Origin: Clostridium transplantifaecale
GTDB taxonomy: Bacteria > Bacillota > Clostridia > Lachnospirales > Lachnospiraceae
Direction: 5' to 3'
DNA length: 64,000 nucleotides
Assembly: GCF_900626075.1 (NCBI RefSeq)
Contig: NZ_UYZY01000001.1
Location: forward strand, 1,116,001-1,180,000
Part shown: one piece after another, positions 35,191 through 44,161 of the stretch
How positions within the stretch are numbered: the stretch's first letter is position 1
Layout of the letters: every line of letters begins with the position of its first letter
Notes under the pieces: generated by a model
Told to the model about the DNA's origin: nothing
Databases searched by the model: none
The model's input: only the letters and a program-made list of their open reading frames with translations
Translations under genes and position numbers: made by a program

Positions 35191-36225
35191 TTACTTCAAA
35201 GACTCCGCCGTCAGGGCATGCTGGCTGCATTCATAATATTTTCCCTGGTTCAGTTCCACCTTTTCCTGTACGTTCTGCCCAAGTGATTCCGCCGCGGCCA
35301 TCTCAAAAATGACATCGGCATACTCTTTGCTGTCACACTGCACCGTTCCGAACAGCTTTCCGCTCTTTAAACCTTCCATTCCCTGCGGCGTCCCGTCTAT
35401 GCCGACAATCTTAACCGGCCTGGAATCGCCGCTCCGCTCCAGCGCATCGGCGGCTCCTAAAGCCATCTCGTCGTTGTTGCAGATGACCACCTCAATTTCT
35501 TTGGGAAATTCTTCGATCCACTGCTCCATCAGGGCCGATGCCTGGCTCCTGTCCCAGTTGGCAATCCCGCCGGTCAGTTTCTCAAGAGGTACGCCTCCGT
35601 CCTTTAATGTCTGGATTGACCACTCGGTCCGGATCAGGGAATCCTGGTGGCTGCTCTCTCCTTCAAGCAGCACATAGCTGACCTTTCCATTGCCGTCCAG
35701 ATCGAGTCCTTCCGGATTTTCCTTATAGAGATCTACCAGGATATTCCCCTGCAGGACCGCAGACTCCTTGGCGTCCTCCCCCACATAGTAGAGCTTCTCC
35801 CAGCGCTTCATATCTTCCTCCACCGGCTCCCGGTTGAAGAAAATGACAGGCACGTCCGCATCCATCGCCTTGTTGATGACATAGGAGGCGGCAGAGCGGT
35901 CCACCATATTGACGCAGATAGCGTCATACCCCAGCGAGAGGAAACGGTCCACCTGGCTGTTCTGTGTATTCTGGTTGCCCTTGGCATCGGCCACATCCAT
36001 CACGACCTTGATCCCGGTTCCCTTCTCATACGTTTTGGCTTTATCTTCCAGATTGGAGCGGATATTGTTGATAAACGGATCGTCTCCGCGGTACAGCGCC
36101 ACGCCGATGCGGATCGATTTTTTTTCATCCTTTTTCCCGCCCCCGCAGCCCTGCAGAACCATACACCCGGCCAATATAACCGCCACGGCGGCCGCTGCAA
36201 TCCATAAACGTTTTTGCTTCTTCAT
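35191..36225 (-). CDS. second galactose-type substrate-binding lipoprotein
   Basis: A 344-residue protein related to MglB. It has a signal peptide with a lipobox (ILAGC or VLQGC), then IRIGVALYRGDDPFINNI, FFNREPVEED, GGIANWDRSQAS and CNNDEMALGAADAL, the same sugar-contact blocks as in mglB. The start at 36225 is chosen for the GAGGGGG site. It is encoded at the end of the two-component unit, so it may present sugar to the sensor kinase rather than to the transporter; that is inference. Its stop codon touches repeat copy 2. Confidence 0.9.
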   Translation of the reverse strand: MKKQKRLWIAAAAVAVILAGCMVLQGCGGGKKDEKKSIRIGVALYRGDDPFINNIRSNLEDKAKTYEKGTGIKVVMDVADAKGNQNTQNSQVDRFLSLGYDAICVNMVDRSAASYVINKAMDADVPVIFFNREPVEEDMKRWEKLYYVGEDAKESAVLQGNILVDLYKENPEGLDLDGNGKVSYVLLEGESSHQDSLIRTEWSIQTLKDGGVPLEKLTGGIANWDRSQASALMEQWIEEFPKEIEVVICNNDEMALGAADALERSGDSRPVKIVGIDGTPQGMEGLKSGKLFGTVQCDSKEYADVIFEMAAAESLGQNVQEKVELNQGKYYECSQHALTAESLK

Positions 36226-36238
36226 AGGCCATCCCCCT

Positions 36239-37210
36239 CTAATCAATCGGATACAGAATCTTCTCGAACTTGCTTTCCCTTAAATCCGCTTTTTCTATAT
36301 AATAAGCATCCAGGCGGATCTGCTCCCTGGCTCCTTTTCTCTGAATCGCTTCCACTGCCTTCTCCACACAGAGATAACCTTCATCGAACTCATTGCTGAC
36401 CACCATTCCCTTAATGACTCCCTTGTCCATCTGGTTCAGAAGGGAGGGGGTTGTCCCTGTCCCGTAGAGGCTCACGATGTATTTTCCGTATACCGGGCTT
36501 CCGCCTATAATCTCCGCCGCCTCGCTGGTACTTGAGGGATCCAGGCAGGCAATCACGGCCGTCCCGCTTCCCGGATAGACGGTTTCTTCGATGACTTTCC
36601 GGAACGTATCCGCCGTTTTTCTCTCATAGGCCGCCATCGCATAGCCGTTTTCTTCCAATACCGTCCTGAGTCCTTCCAGCCGTTCCCCCGTATAGCCGTG
36701 GGTCAGGCTGTCAGCGAAAATGTACACGGGAAGCTCCGGCGTATTTTCCGAAACGATAGCTTCACCCATTTTTTTACCCTCTTCAAAGTGATCTGTGGCT
36801 ACCGCACCTTTCACGCTTTCCGACGGCAGCAGTTCCCCGGCCACAATCACAGGACTCCCGAGAACAGCCGTATCCATATGGGTCATGCACTCCATCGAGT
36901 CCACCGGTTCCAATATGACTGCCAGGGCCCCGTCGTCGATCTCCCGTTTCACCAGCTCCATCTGGCTGTCCGCATCTTCCTTATCAAAAAGCGTGATAAA
37001 ACTGACATCCACATTGTAATCATCGGCGGCCTGTTCAACACCTTTTCTGAAGTTGACGTAGTAGTCGTCCGTCGTATCGGCGATAACAATGGAAACCGGG
37101 TAAATCTCCGTCTTTTTTTCTTTAATAATCAAATCAGTGGAGGATAAAAGGTACAGGAATACAAGGATTCCCGCAAAAATACCCCAGAGGACTTTTTCCT
37201 GTTTTGCCAT
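36239..37210 (-). CDS. membrane-anchored periplasmic-binding-protein-like receptor
   Basis: A 323-residue protein with one N-terminal hydrophobic segment (LWGIFAGILVFLYLLSS) acting as an uncleaved anchor, then a type 1 periplasmic-binding fold (YPVSIVIADTTDDYYVNF, LAVILEPVDS, YIFADSLTHGYTGERLEG). Such proteins beside YesM/YesN pairs serve as extracellular sugar receptors for the kinase. It overlaps the kinase stop (TAATG) and ends 13 bases before the next binding-protein gene. Confidence 0.85.
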   Translation of the reverse strand: MAKQEKVLWGIFAGILVFLYLLSSTDLIIKEKKTEIYPVSIVIADTTDDYYVNFRKGVEQAADDYNVDVSFITLFDKEDADSQMELVKREIDDGALAVILEPVDSMECMTHMDTAVLGSPVIVAGELLPSESVKGAVATDHFEEGKKMGEAIVSENTPELPVYIFADSLTHGYTGERLEGLRTVLEENGYAMAAYERKTADTFRKVIEETVYPGSGTAVIACLDPSSTSEAAEIIGGSPVYGKYIVSLYGTGTTPSLLNQMDKGVIKGMVVSNEFDEGYLCVEKAVEAIQRKGAREQIRLDAYYIEKADLRESKFEKILYPID

Positions 37211-39009
37211 TATACCATCCCCCTCTCCACCGCTTCACTGTACGGCACGACCGGAAGATGTATCCTGACTGTAGTGCCCTCGTCCGGCTCCGACTCAATA
37301 GAAAGGCCGTATTCTTCCCCAAAGTATAGCTTGATCCTCTCATTGACATTCTTAACCCCGATGCCGGAACCGCGCCTGGATTCCACGTGGGACGCCCCCG
37401 TAAAGAGGTTTGCCACCTGCTCATCGGTCATTCCAAGGCCGTTGTCAATCACGCAGAAATACAGATCCGCGTCTTCCTTCCAGACCTTCAAAAGAATTTC
37501 CCCGTCGCCGTCCATGAATTCCATGCCGTGATAAATGGCATTTTCCACTAAGGGCTGCAGCATCAGTTTGAGGCTTGCCAGTTCCAGCACGTCGTCGGAC
37601 GCCTCGATCTCATAAGTAAACTTGTTTTTAAATCTCATATGCTGGATCATCAGGTAGTTTCTGACGTGTTCCAGCTCATCCCTCACCGTGATGATACTCT
37701 TTCCCTTACTCAGGCTGATACGGAAAAATCGGGCCAGCGCAGTCACCGCCTTTACCGCCTCCGCCTTCTGCTCGTTCTCAATCATCCAGACGATGATGTC
37801 CAGTGTATTATAGAGGAAATGGGGGTTAATCTGGGACTGCAGCGTGTCGAATTCCTGTTTTCGCTTTGCCTCGTGCTCCGTCACGATGTCCTTCATCAAA
37901 AGGCGTATCTGCGCCGCCATGTCCCCGATGGATTTGCCCAGATGCTGGATCTCATAGGAACCGCCGGTGTAGACGGCCACATCCAGGTTGCCCTCCTCCA
38001 ATATTCCCACGGATTTTTCCAGCTCCTTGATGGGGTTTGTAATCCTGGAAGAAATATAGGAGTTGATGAGGGTAAGAATGAACAGAATGAGTGCAATAAT
38101 AAATACGATAAAAAGCCGGGTCTTAATCGTGTTCAGCGAAACGACGTTTTCCGGCGTTACTCCGACTACTTTCCAGCCCGTATAGCCGATAGACTTGATT
38201 GTAACAAACCGGCTGCCTCCCTCAAATTCTTCCATGTGGTTGCCGTCCTTATAACCGGCCGCAGCAATATTGTTCTCCTGCAGCCTCCCTGAATCAATGA
38301 GCTGCATCTTAGGATGATACAAAAGCTCGCCGTCGCTGCTGATCAGATAGACATAACCGCCCTTACCGGCCGTCACGCCGTCAAAGAGCTGTTCCAGACT
38401 GGAATAGCTGATGTCCACCAGTAGCACGCCCTGGGCTGTGGAAGTGCCCTTAGTAAGCTCCACGGCGCGGGAAAGCGATATCACCCAGCGGTACTGATTC
38501 TCATTGTTGTCAAAGATATACTGCACATGGGGCTGGGAAAAATGCTGGTTCTCCGTCTTCTCCAGCGCATCCTGAAACCACGGTTCCCCCGTGACGTCCA
38601 GATTCGCTTTGAGTCTTGCCGCGGGAACCGCTTCCACGAGCGCTCCGTCCTCCGAGAAAAGAGCAATGTTATCAACATTGTCCTTGTTATTGTCGTAGAG
38701 CAGCGTAAGTTCCGAACCAACCGACTCGGAGGAGAGGTCCGCATTCTTTACCGCTCCGTAATAGAGAGAATCCGACAGCTTCATAATCGTCCGCAGATAG
38801 GATTCCACGGAGCGGGCCACCTGGCCGATCAGCCTCTGGTTCTCATCCTGGACCATGGCCGTGACCTGGCCGGAAAGTCTCTGGTACAGGGAAAATGTAA
38901 TCAGAAGACCGGCCGCCAGCGCAGTCACCGTGAAATAGATGAAAATCGTGGTACGTATGCTGTTATTCAGAAAAAACGGCCGTCTCTGATTATTATCCTT
39001 CTTATCCAT
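37210..39009 (-). CDS. sensor histidine kinase of the YesM/LytS type
   Basis: A 599-residue kinase. A first helix (TTIFIYFTVTALAAGLLITF) is followed by an extracellular Cache-like domain to about residue 300, a second helix (LFIVFIIALILFILTLINSY), a HAMP segment (ITNPIKELEKSVGILEEGNL), and the phospho-acceptor region QINPHFLYNTLDI. The ATPase domain has VENAIYHGM and DNGLGMTDEQV, then GSGIGVKNVNERI. It follows the response regulator gene directly (the regulator stop TAA abuts its ATG). With the binding proteins it probably senses a sugar and controls mglBAC. Confidence 0.95.
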   Translation of the reverse strand: MDKKDNNQRRPFFLNNSIRTTIFIYFTVTALAAGLLITFSLYQRLSGQVTAMVQDENQRLIGQVARSVESYLRTIMKLSDSLYYGAVKNADLSSESVGSELTLLYDNNKDNVDNIALFSEDGALVEAVPAARLKANLDVTGEPWFQDALEKTENQHFSQPHVQYIFDNNENQYRWVISLSRAVELTKGTSTAQGVLLVDISYSSLEQLFDGVTAGKGGYVYLISSDGELLYHPKMQLIDSGRLQENNIAAAGYKDGNHMEEFEGGSRFVTIKSIGYTGWKVVGVTPENVVSLNTIKTRLFIVFIIALILFILTLINSYISSRITNPIKELEKSVGILEEGNLDVAVYTGGSYEIQHLGKSIGDMAAQIRLLMKDIVTEHEAKRKQEFDTLQSQINPHFLYNTLDIIVWMIENEQKAEAVKAVTALARFFRISLSKGKSIITVRDELEHVRNYLMIQHMRFKNKFTYEIEASDDVLELASLKLMLQPLVENAIYHGMEFMDGDGEILLKVWKEDADLYFCVIDNGLGMTDEQVANLFTGASHVESRRGSGIGVKNVNERIKLYFGEEYGLSIESEPDEGTTVRIHLPVVPYSEAVERGMV

Positions 39010-40623
39010 TTATCTGGCTCCCCTGAATTTCGTAGGCGACACACCGAACTTCTTTTTGAAAACATAACTGAAATAGTTTTGTTCCGGGTATCCCACCTTC
39101 TCTGCGATAATATAGGTCTTATCTTCCGTTGTCATGAGCAGTTCCACCGCCCGGTTTAAACGCACGTCTGTCAGATATGCGATATAGGCCTGCCCCGTCT
39201 CCTTCTTGAATACAGTGGAAAAATAGGCCGGACTCATATGGAGATGGCGGCAGATCTTTTCCACCGACAAATCCGGATCCCTGAAGTTCTCCTGGATATA
39301 CTGTTTGGCCTCCTGGATGACATTCTTGGTCGAATTGCTTCTCTCCTCTTCCATCCCCCGGTTCATTTTAAAGGCGACTTCGGTCAGGTACTGTCTGATA
39401 TTATCCGTTTTCTCCACTTTCAGAAGGATTTCAAAATAATCCGTCTCCACGCCGAACATATCGCTGATCCTAAGGTCATACTGCTGCGACAGCTGGGTCA
39501 GGGCGTTGATGACGGCCAGGATATAAGCCTGGTGCTGGCGGTAATGGACCTTTGCCTCCTCCATCTTTCCGACCACGTCCCCAACGACGGAGCGTATCTT
39601 CTCCTCCGGCCCGAATTTGACGGCGGCTATCAGCTCCGACTCCATCCGGCTGTCAAACTGCAGCTTTCCGTGGTTAAACGGCTCCACATCCCGGATGTAG
39701 ATAAGGCCGCCCGAACCGGCCACGGCCCGGTAGCCCAGCGCATTTAACGCCGAGTGGAAAGACTGGCCGATATCGGCCAGGGAATTACAGCTCTCACCGA
39801 CACCGATTGTAACGGAAACCTCCAGGATCTTTTTTGTCTCCTTGCAGATGTCGCCCAGCATGGCCACCAGGCCTGTCTGGGAATTGTTTTCGTCGATCGC
39901 GGCAATCAGGATGCTCTCAAAGGAAGAATGGAACATCGTATAACGGTACTGGCCCTCCAGCTTTTCTTCTATCATATTCTGGACGGAGATCGGAATCAGC
40001 TCCCTCTCCTTATGGAGGGATACGGCCTTGTCCACCTTCTCGTCCGGTTCCAGATGAATGGCCGCAACAATCCATTTATGGGCGTTGTCTATGTCGATAT
40101 CATATTCCTTTAGTTTCTCCGATATAGTTTCCCCCGACATTCCACCATGAATCAGGTCATTTAAGAAATGTTCCCTGATGGTCGGGAGATTTTTGATATA
40201 GCTCTCCCTGAGGAGGTTCACGTTCCTCTTCTGCTCGATCTCCTCATCCAGGTTTTTCTTAATTTTTTTCAGGATCGCAGTCAGCTCTTCCACGTTCACC
40301 GGTTTTAAAATGTACTCAATTACATTCAGTTTGATCGCTTTTTTCGCATATTCGAATTCATCGAAGCCGGAAAAAATCACAATCTTCACCGACGGATACT
40401 GCTGACGGATTGTCTCCGCCATCGTTAGGCCGTCCATGTAGGGCATTTTGATATCCGTAAGGACGAGATCCGGCTCATTCTGCTCGATCTTTTCCAGGGC
40501 GTCCTTGCCGTTCTCCGCATCCCCGATTACTTCAAAGCCGGTGTCCGCCCAGTCTATCTTGTTAATAATGCTTTTCCTTACCTCTTCCTCATCATCTACC
40601 AGCATAATCTTATAAAGATTCAT
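39010..40623 (-). CDS. YesN-type response regulator with AraC DNA-binding domain
   Basis: A 537-residue protein. The receiver domain has the phospho-acceptor aspartate in LVLTDIKMPYMDGL, the switch lysine near YILKPVN, and acidic DDEEEVR at the start. A ~250-residue middle section is of the kind seen in YesN proteins. The C-terminal AraC module has HLHMSPAYFSTVFKKETGQ and VGYPEQNYFSYVFKKKFG. It is the partner of the next gene's kinase. Only six bases separate its start from the stop of the molybdenum-cofactor gene upstream, so read-through from that cluster is possible. Confidence 0.95.
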   Translation of the reverse strand: MNLYKIMLVDDEEEVRKSIINKIDWADTGFEVIGDAENGKDALEKIEQNEPDLVLTDIKMPYMDGLTMAETIRQQYPSVKIVIFSGFDEFEYAKKAIKLNVIEYILKPVNVEELTAILKKIKKNLDEEIEQKRNVNLLRESYIKNLPTIREHFLNDLIHGGMSGETISEKLKEYDIDIDNAHKWIVAAIHLEPDEKVDKAVSLHKERELIPISVQNMIEEKLEGQYRYTMFHSSFESILIAAIDENNSQTGLVAMLGDICKETKKILEVSVTIGVGESCNSLADIGQSFHSALNALGYRAVAGSGGLIYIRDVEPFNHGKLQFDSRMESELIAAVKFGPEEKIRSVVGDVVGKMEEAKVHYRQHQAYILAVINALTQLSQQYDLRISDMFGVETDYFEILLKVEKTDNIRQYLTEVAFKMNRGMEEERSNSTKNVIQEAKQYIQENFRDPDLSVEKICRHLHMSPAYFSTVFKKETGQAYIAYLTDVRLNRAVELLMTTEDKTYIIAEKVGYPEQNYFSYVFKKKFGVSPTKFRGAR

Positions 40624-40629
40624 ATCGCA

Positions 40630-41391
40630 TCACTCATCTTCTTCCCTGTCAATGTCATTGTCAATATAATCGATATCCTCAAGCGCTGCGGGATTAGAGG
40701 CCGGACAGAGATATACCTCCTCCGAATGCCTCTTAATTACGGCTTTTCCGCCCGTATCGCCGCAAAGGCTTAAAAGTTCCTCCCGGTATATCCCTGAAAA
40801 CACCGCCGGATTCCCGGTCCTTTCCCCATCCGACAGGCAGGCGATCGTCTTTTTCGACTGCCTGAATTCCTCCGCCAGCCGGAAGAGCTCACCGGCCGCC
40901 AGCCGGGGCTGATCGCAGACCATAAACATCAGGCTGTCTTCATCCGCCATGGCTCCGGCCGCCCGGATCCCCAGCTCTATGGAATGGGAAATCCCCATTT
41001 CCCGGTTCCTGTTAAATACCACCCGCCTGTCCGGTTTCATGGATTCATCAGGTTTCATGGTTCCATCAGTTTTCATGGATTCAGCCGGTTCCAGGTATTC
41101 AGCCGGCGCAATATTTTCAGCCAATGCAATACATTCTGACGGCTCACCGTACGGTACGAAACCGTCACGGCTGCAGAGTTCCCGGCCGATTTCCTCATAA
41201 GCCGTCACGGCGATGAGACGGACCGCTTCTCCATTTCCCGGCTTTTGATGCTGGGAAGGGGAGCCTTCCTGATACTCTTTTGCTGCCTCCACTGCGTAAC
41301 GGTACATCGGCGTTCCGTCGATACAGTGGAGGAGTTTATTGCTGCCAAACCGTTTTGAAAATCCGGCTGCCAGCAGAATCACATTCATCAT
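40630..41391 (-). CDS. MobA-like nucleotidyltransferase for molybdenum cofactor, with repeat insertion
   Basis: A 253-residue NTP-transferase. The nucleotide loop is LAAGFSKRFGSNKLL, and the metal-binding aspartate lies in MFMVCDQPRL, as in MocA/MobA-like enzymes that add CMP or GMP to molybdopterin. Between residues about 85 and 120 it carries a low-complexity insertion (ENIAPAEYLEPAES, then MKTDGT, MKPDES, MKPD), coded by 18-base repeats, that is not usual for the family. It overlaps the stop of the hydroxylase gene, so it most likely matures that enzyme's cofactor. Confidence 0.88.
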   Translation of the reverse strand: MMNVILLAAGFSKRFGSNKLLHCIDGTPMYRYAVEAAKEYQEGSPSQHQKPGNGEAVRLIAVTAYEEIGRELCSRDGFVPYGEPSECIALAENIAPAEYLEPAESMKTDGTMKPDESMKPDRRVVFNRNREMGISHSIELGIRAAGAMADEDSLMFMVCDQPRLAAGELFRLAEEFRQSKKTIACLSDGERTGNPAVFSGIYREELLSLCGDTGGKAVIKRHSEEVYLCPASNPAALEDIDYIDNDIDREEDE

Positions 41392-43685
41392 GGCAGTTTT
41401 TTAAGCCCCCTCACTACCTTCTCGGGTGTGACAGGCAGCTCCCGGAACCAGAGTCCGGTTGCATGATAGATCGCCTGCACAATGGCGGGAAGCGGGGTGT
41501 TCATGACAACCTCGCCTACCGATTTTGCCCCGAACGGCCCTGTCGGTTCATAGCTGGAATCGAATTCCACCTCCAAATCCGGCACCTCCACCCTGGCCGG
41601 AATTTTGTACTGCATAAAGGAGTTCTCTTTCAGTCTTCCCTTATCCGTATAATTTATATCCTCAAAAAGCGTCATGCCGATGCCCTGGACGATGCCTCCC
41701 TCGGCCTGGATTCTGGCCAGGTTCGGGTTTATCACCGTTCCGCAGTCCACGGCCGCCTTGTACTCGAGAAGGTCAATTTTCCCCGTCTCCAAATCCACTT
41801 CCACCTCGGCCATACCGCACATAAACGGAGGCGGCGATACCTGGGAGGAATGGGAAACCGTAGCCTCAAGAGCCAGGCCGGAACCGCACATTCTTTTTGT
41901 TGAGATATCTTTCAGGGAAACCTTCTGTTCTTCCCCCGTCCGTGCTTCCGATACAAAAACAAAAGAACCGTCGAAGTCCGCTTCCGACGCATTAACTCCC
42001 AGAAGCTCCGCGCCCTGGGCGATAATCTTTGCCCGCAGCTCGCCGCAGGCTTTTACGACGGCCATTCCGGTGACATAGGTGGTGCTGGATGCGTAGGAAC
42101 CCGAGTCATAGGGCGAAACATCCGTATCTACTCCGGACACGACGATGTCGTCCACATCGCAGTCCATACAGTCGGCCGCCATCTGTGCGAGGATTGTGTC
42201 ACAGCCGGTTCCCATATCGGTTGCTCCAATCATCATATTATAATGGCCCTCATCACTCAGGCGGATTGTCACCGTGCCGACGTCCATGGCCGAGATACCC
42301 GAACCCTGCATGGATATTCCGACTCCGACGCCCCGGACCTTACCGTTTTTCATAACTCTGGACGGATACTTTCCGGCCCAGTCCATCATGGCCGCCGCCC
42401 TGTCCATACACTGTTTTACATGACAGCTCTGAAGCCGTTCATTGTAGTAGGCGGGCATAATCTGGCCTTCCTGCAGGAAATTCCGGCTCCTGATTTGGAG
42501 CGGATTAAGTCCCAGTATCGCCGCGGCCTCATTTAACGCCGTCTCCACTGCAAAGAGGCCCTGGGTCGCCCCATATCCTCTGTAGGCTCCCGATGACTGG
42601 TAGTTTGTATAGACCACATCATAGGTAAACCGGAATGCCTCCGGCGTATAGATAGGAATCGCCTTATGGCCGCTGAGTCCGACCGTCGTCGGCCCGTGTT
42701 CCCCATAAGCTCCCGTGTTAGAGAGGGTATACATGTCGATAGCCCTGACCTTGCCGTCGCCGCTCAGTCCCATCCGGACGGTAATCTCCATCTCATGGCG
42801 TGGGGAGGAGGCAATCATGGATTCATATCTTGAAAATACCATCTTGGCCGGACGTCCCGTCTTCATCGTGACAAGAGCCGGATAAATCTCCGCCACTCCC
42901 GTCTGCTTGGCCCCGAACCCGCCTCCGATTCTCGGTTTAATCACGCGGATGGACGACTTTGGGATGTCCAGGGCATTAGCCAGAATCCGCCTGATGTGGA
43001 ACGGAATCTGGGTGGACGCCACCACGTTAAGCCGTCCAAAGGCATCCTTATAAGTAAAGGCCCTGAACGTCTCCATCATCGTCTGATTGTCCGCCTTCGT
43101 GTGATAAGTTCTCTCAATCACCAGATCACAGTCTTTCAGCACCGCATCCACATCCCCGTCCGACTCGGCGCCGCTGGAACACAGGTTTCTCTGATTATCG
43201 GCTCCCACCGGGCAGAGCGCCTTCCAGTCCTCCTCCGGATGGACCAGCACGCGGTTGTCCTTCGCCGTCCTGAAATCGAGAACCGGTTCCAGAACCTCGT
43301 AATCCGTCTTAATCAGCCGGAGAGCCTGATCCACGGCGTTCTCCGTCTCTCCCGCCACGATAGCGGCCACATCGCCGACAAAGCGCATACGCCGGTCGAT
43401 AATCTTTCTGTCGTACGGGCTTGGCTCCGGATAAGTCTGTCCCGCCTGGGTAAACCGGCTCTTTGGCGAATCTTCCCAGGTCAGCACACAGGCGATTCCC
43501 GGAACGGCTTCTGCCCTTTTCGTATCAATGGTCTTCACAAGCGCATGGGCGTAGGGACTTCTTAATACCTTCACCACAAGACAGTCCTTCGGGGCCAGAT
43601 CATCGGTATAGACCGGCGCTCCCGTCACCAGGGCCATGGCATCTTTTTTCATCACAGGCCGGCTCACATTCTTTCCCTTATTCAT
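41388..43685 (-). CDS. molybdenum-binding subunit of a xanthine dehydrogenase-type hydroxylase
   Basis: A 765-residue protein. The start at 43685 has AGGAGGGGC before it; a frame open for 65 codons more lies in the neighbouring gene. Landmarks of the family are TGAPVYTDD near the start, RIGGGFGAKQTG and AYRGYGATQG for cofactor contacts, DMGTGCDTILAQMAAD, GSYASSTTYVTG, and GAKSVGEVVMNTP with the catalytic glutamate near the end. It hydroxylates a purine or other N-heterocycle; the exact substrate cannot be told. It overlaps its 2Fe-2S subunit gene by four bases. Confidence 0.94.
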   Translation of the reverse strand: MNKGKNVSRPVMKKDAMALVTGAPVYTDDLAPKDCLVVKVLRSPYAHALVKTIDTKRAEAVPGIACVLTWEDSPKSRFTQAGQTYPEPSPYDRKIIDRRMRFVGDVAAIVAGETENAVDQALRLIKTDYEVLEPVLDFRTAKDNRVLVHPEEDWKALCPVGADNQRNLCSSGAESDGDVDAVLKDCDLVIERTYHTKADNQTMMETFRAFTYKDAFGRLNVVASTQIPFHIRRILANALDIPKSSIRVIKPRIGGGFGAKQTGVAEIYPALVTMKTGRPAKMVFSRYESMIASSPRHEMEITVRMGLSGDGKVRAIDMYTLSNTGAYGEHGPTTVGLSGHKAIPIYTPEAFRFTYDVVYTNYQSSGAYRGYGATQGLFAVETALNEAAAILGLNPLQIRSRNFLQEGQIMPAYYNERLQSCHVKQCMDRAAAMMDWAGKYPSRVMKNGKVRGVGVGISMQGSGISAMDVGTVTIRLSDEGHYNMMIGATDMGTGCDTILAQMAADCMDCDVDDIVVSGVDTDVSPYDSGSYASSTTYVTGMAVVKACGELRAKIIAQGAELLGVNASEADFDGSFVFVSEARTGEEQKVSLKDISTKRMCGSGLALEATVSHSSQVSPPPFMCGMAEVEVDLETGKIDLLEYKAAVDCGTVINPNLARIQAEGGIVQGIGMTLFEDINYTDKGRLKENSFMQYKIPARVEVPDLEVEFDSSYEPTGPFGAKSVGEVVMNTPLPAIVQAIYHATGLWFRELPVTPEKVVRGLKKLP

Positions 43686-44161
43686 GACTCCTGCCCCTCC
43701 TGCTCTTTTTCCTTTATGTAAATAAGATATTTTCTGATCGCGCGCATCTGGCCGGAATAGCCGGTACAGCGGCAGAGATTGCCCGCCAGGTATTCCCGGA
43801 TCTCGCGGTCGTCCGGTTCCGTCAGTTCCCGTTTCATGGCAAGGACATTCATAATAAAGCCGGGACTGCAGAAGCCGCACTGCTCCGCTCCTTCACCGGC
43901 CAGGAAACGGCCGAATTCTTCCGCTTCCTGCTTAACGCCCTCCAATGTCGTAATCTCGGCGCCTTCCGCCCGCATCGCGGGAACGGCGCAGGAAAGCACC
44001 GGTTTTCCATCCATCCAGACGGTGCACAGACCGCAGTTTGTCGTCTCACAGCCGCATTTTACGCTGTAGCACCCCTGGGAGCGCAAAAATTCAAGAAGCA
44101 TCATATCGGGAGCAATATCCGCGCTCACCGTCTTATTATTAATCCTGCATGTCAGATTCAT
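43682..44161 (-). CDS. 2Fe-2S subunit of the molybdenum hydroxylase
   Basis: A 159-residue protein. Plant-type cluster ligands are in VKCGCETTNCGLC with a fourth cysteine in VLSCAVPA, and the second cluster has CGFCSPGFIMN and CRCTGYSGQM. It passes electrons from the molybdenum centre to the FAD subunit. It starts 23 bases inside the end of the FAD-subunit gene, with AGGAGGG upstream. Confidence 0.95.
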   Translation of the reverse strand: MNLTCRINNKTVSADIAPDMMLLEFLRSQGCYSVKCGCETTNCGLCTVWMDGKPVLSCAVPAMRAEGAEITTLEGVKQEAEEFGRFLAGEGAEQCGFCSPGFIMNVLAMKRELTEPDDREIREYLAGNLCRCTGYSGQMRAIRKYLIYIKEKEQEGQES

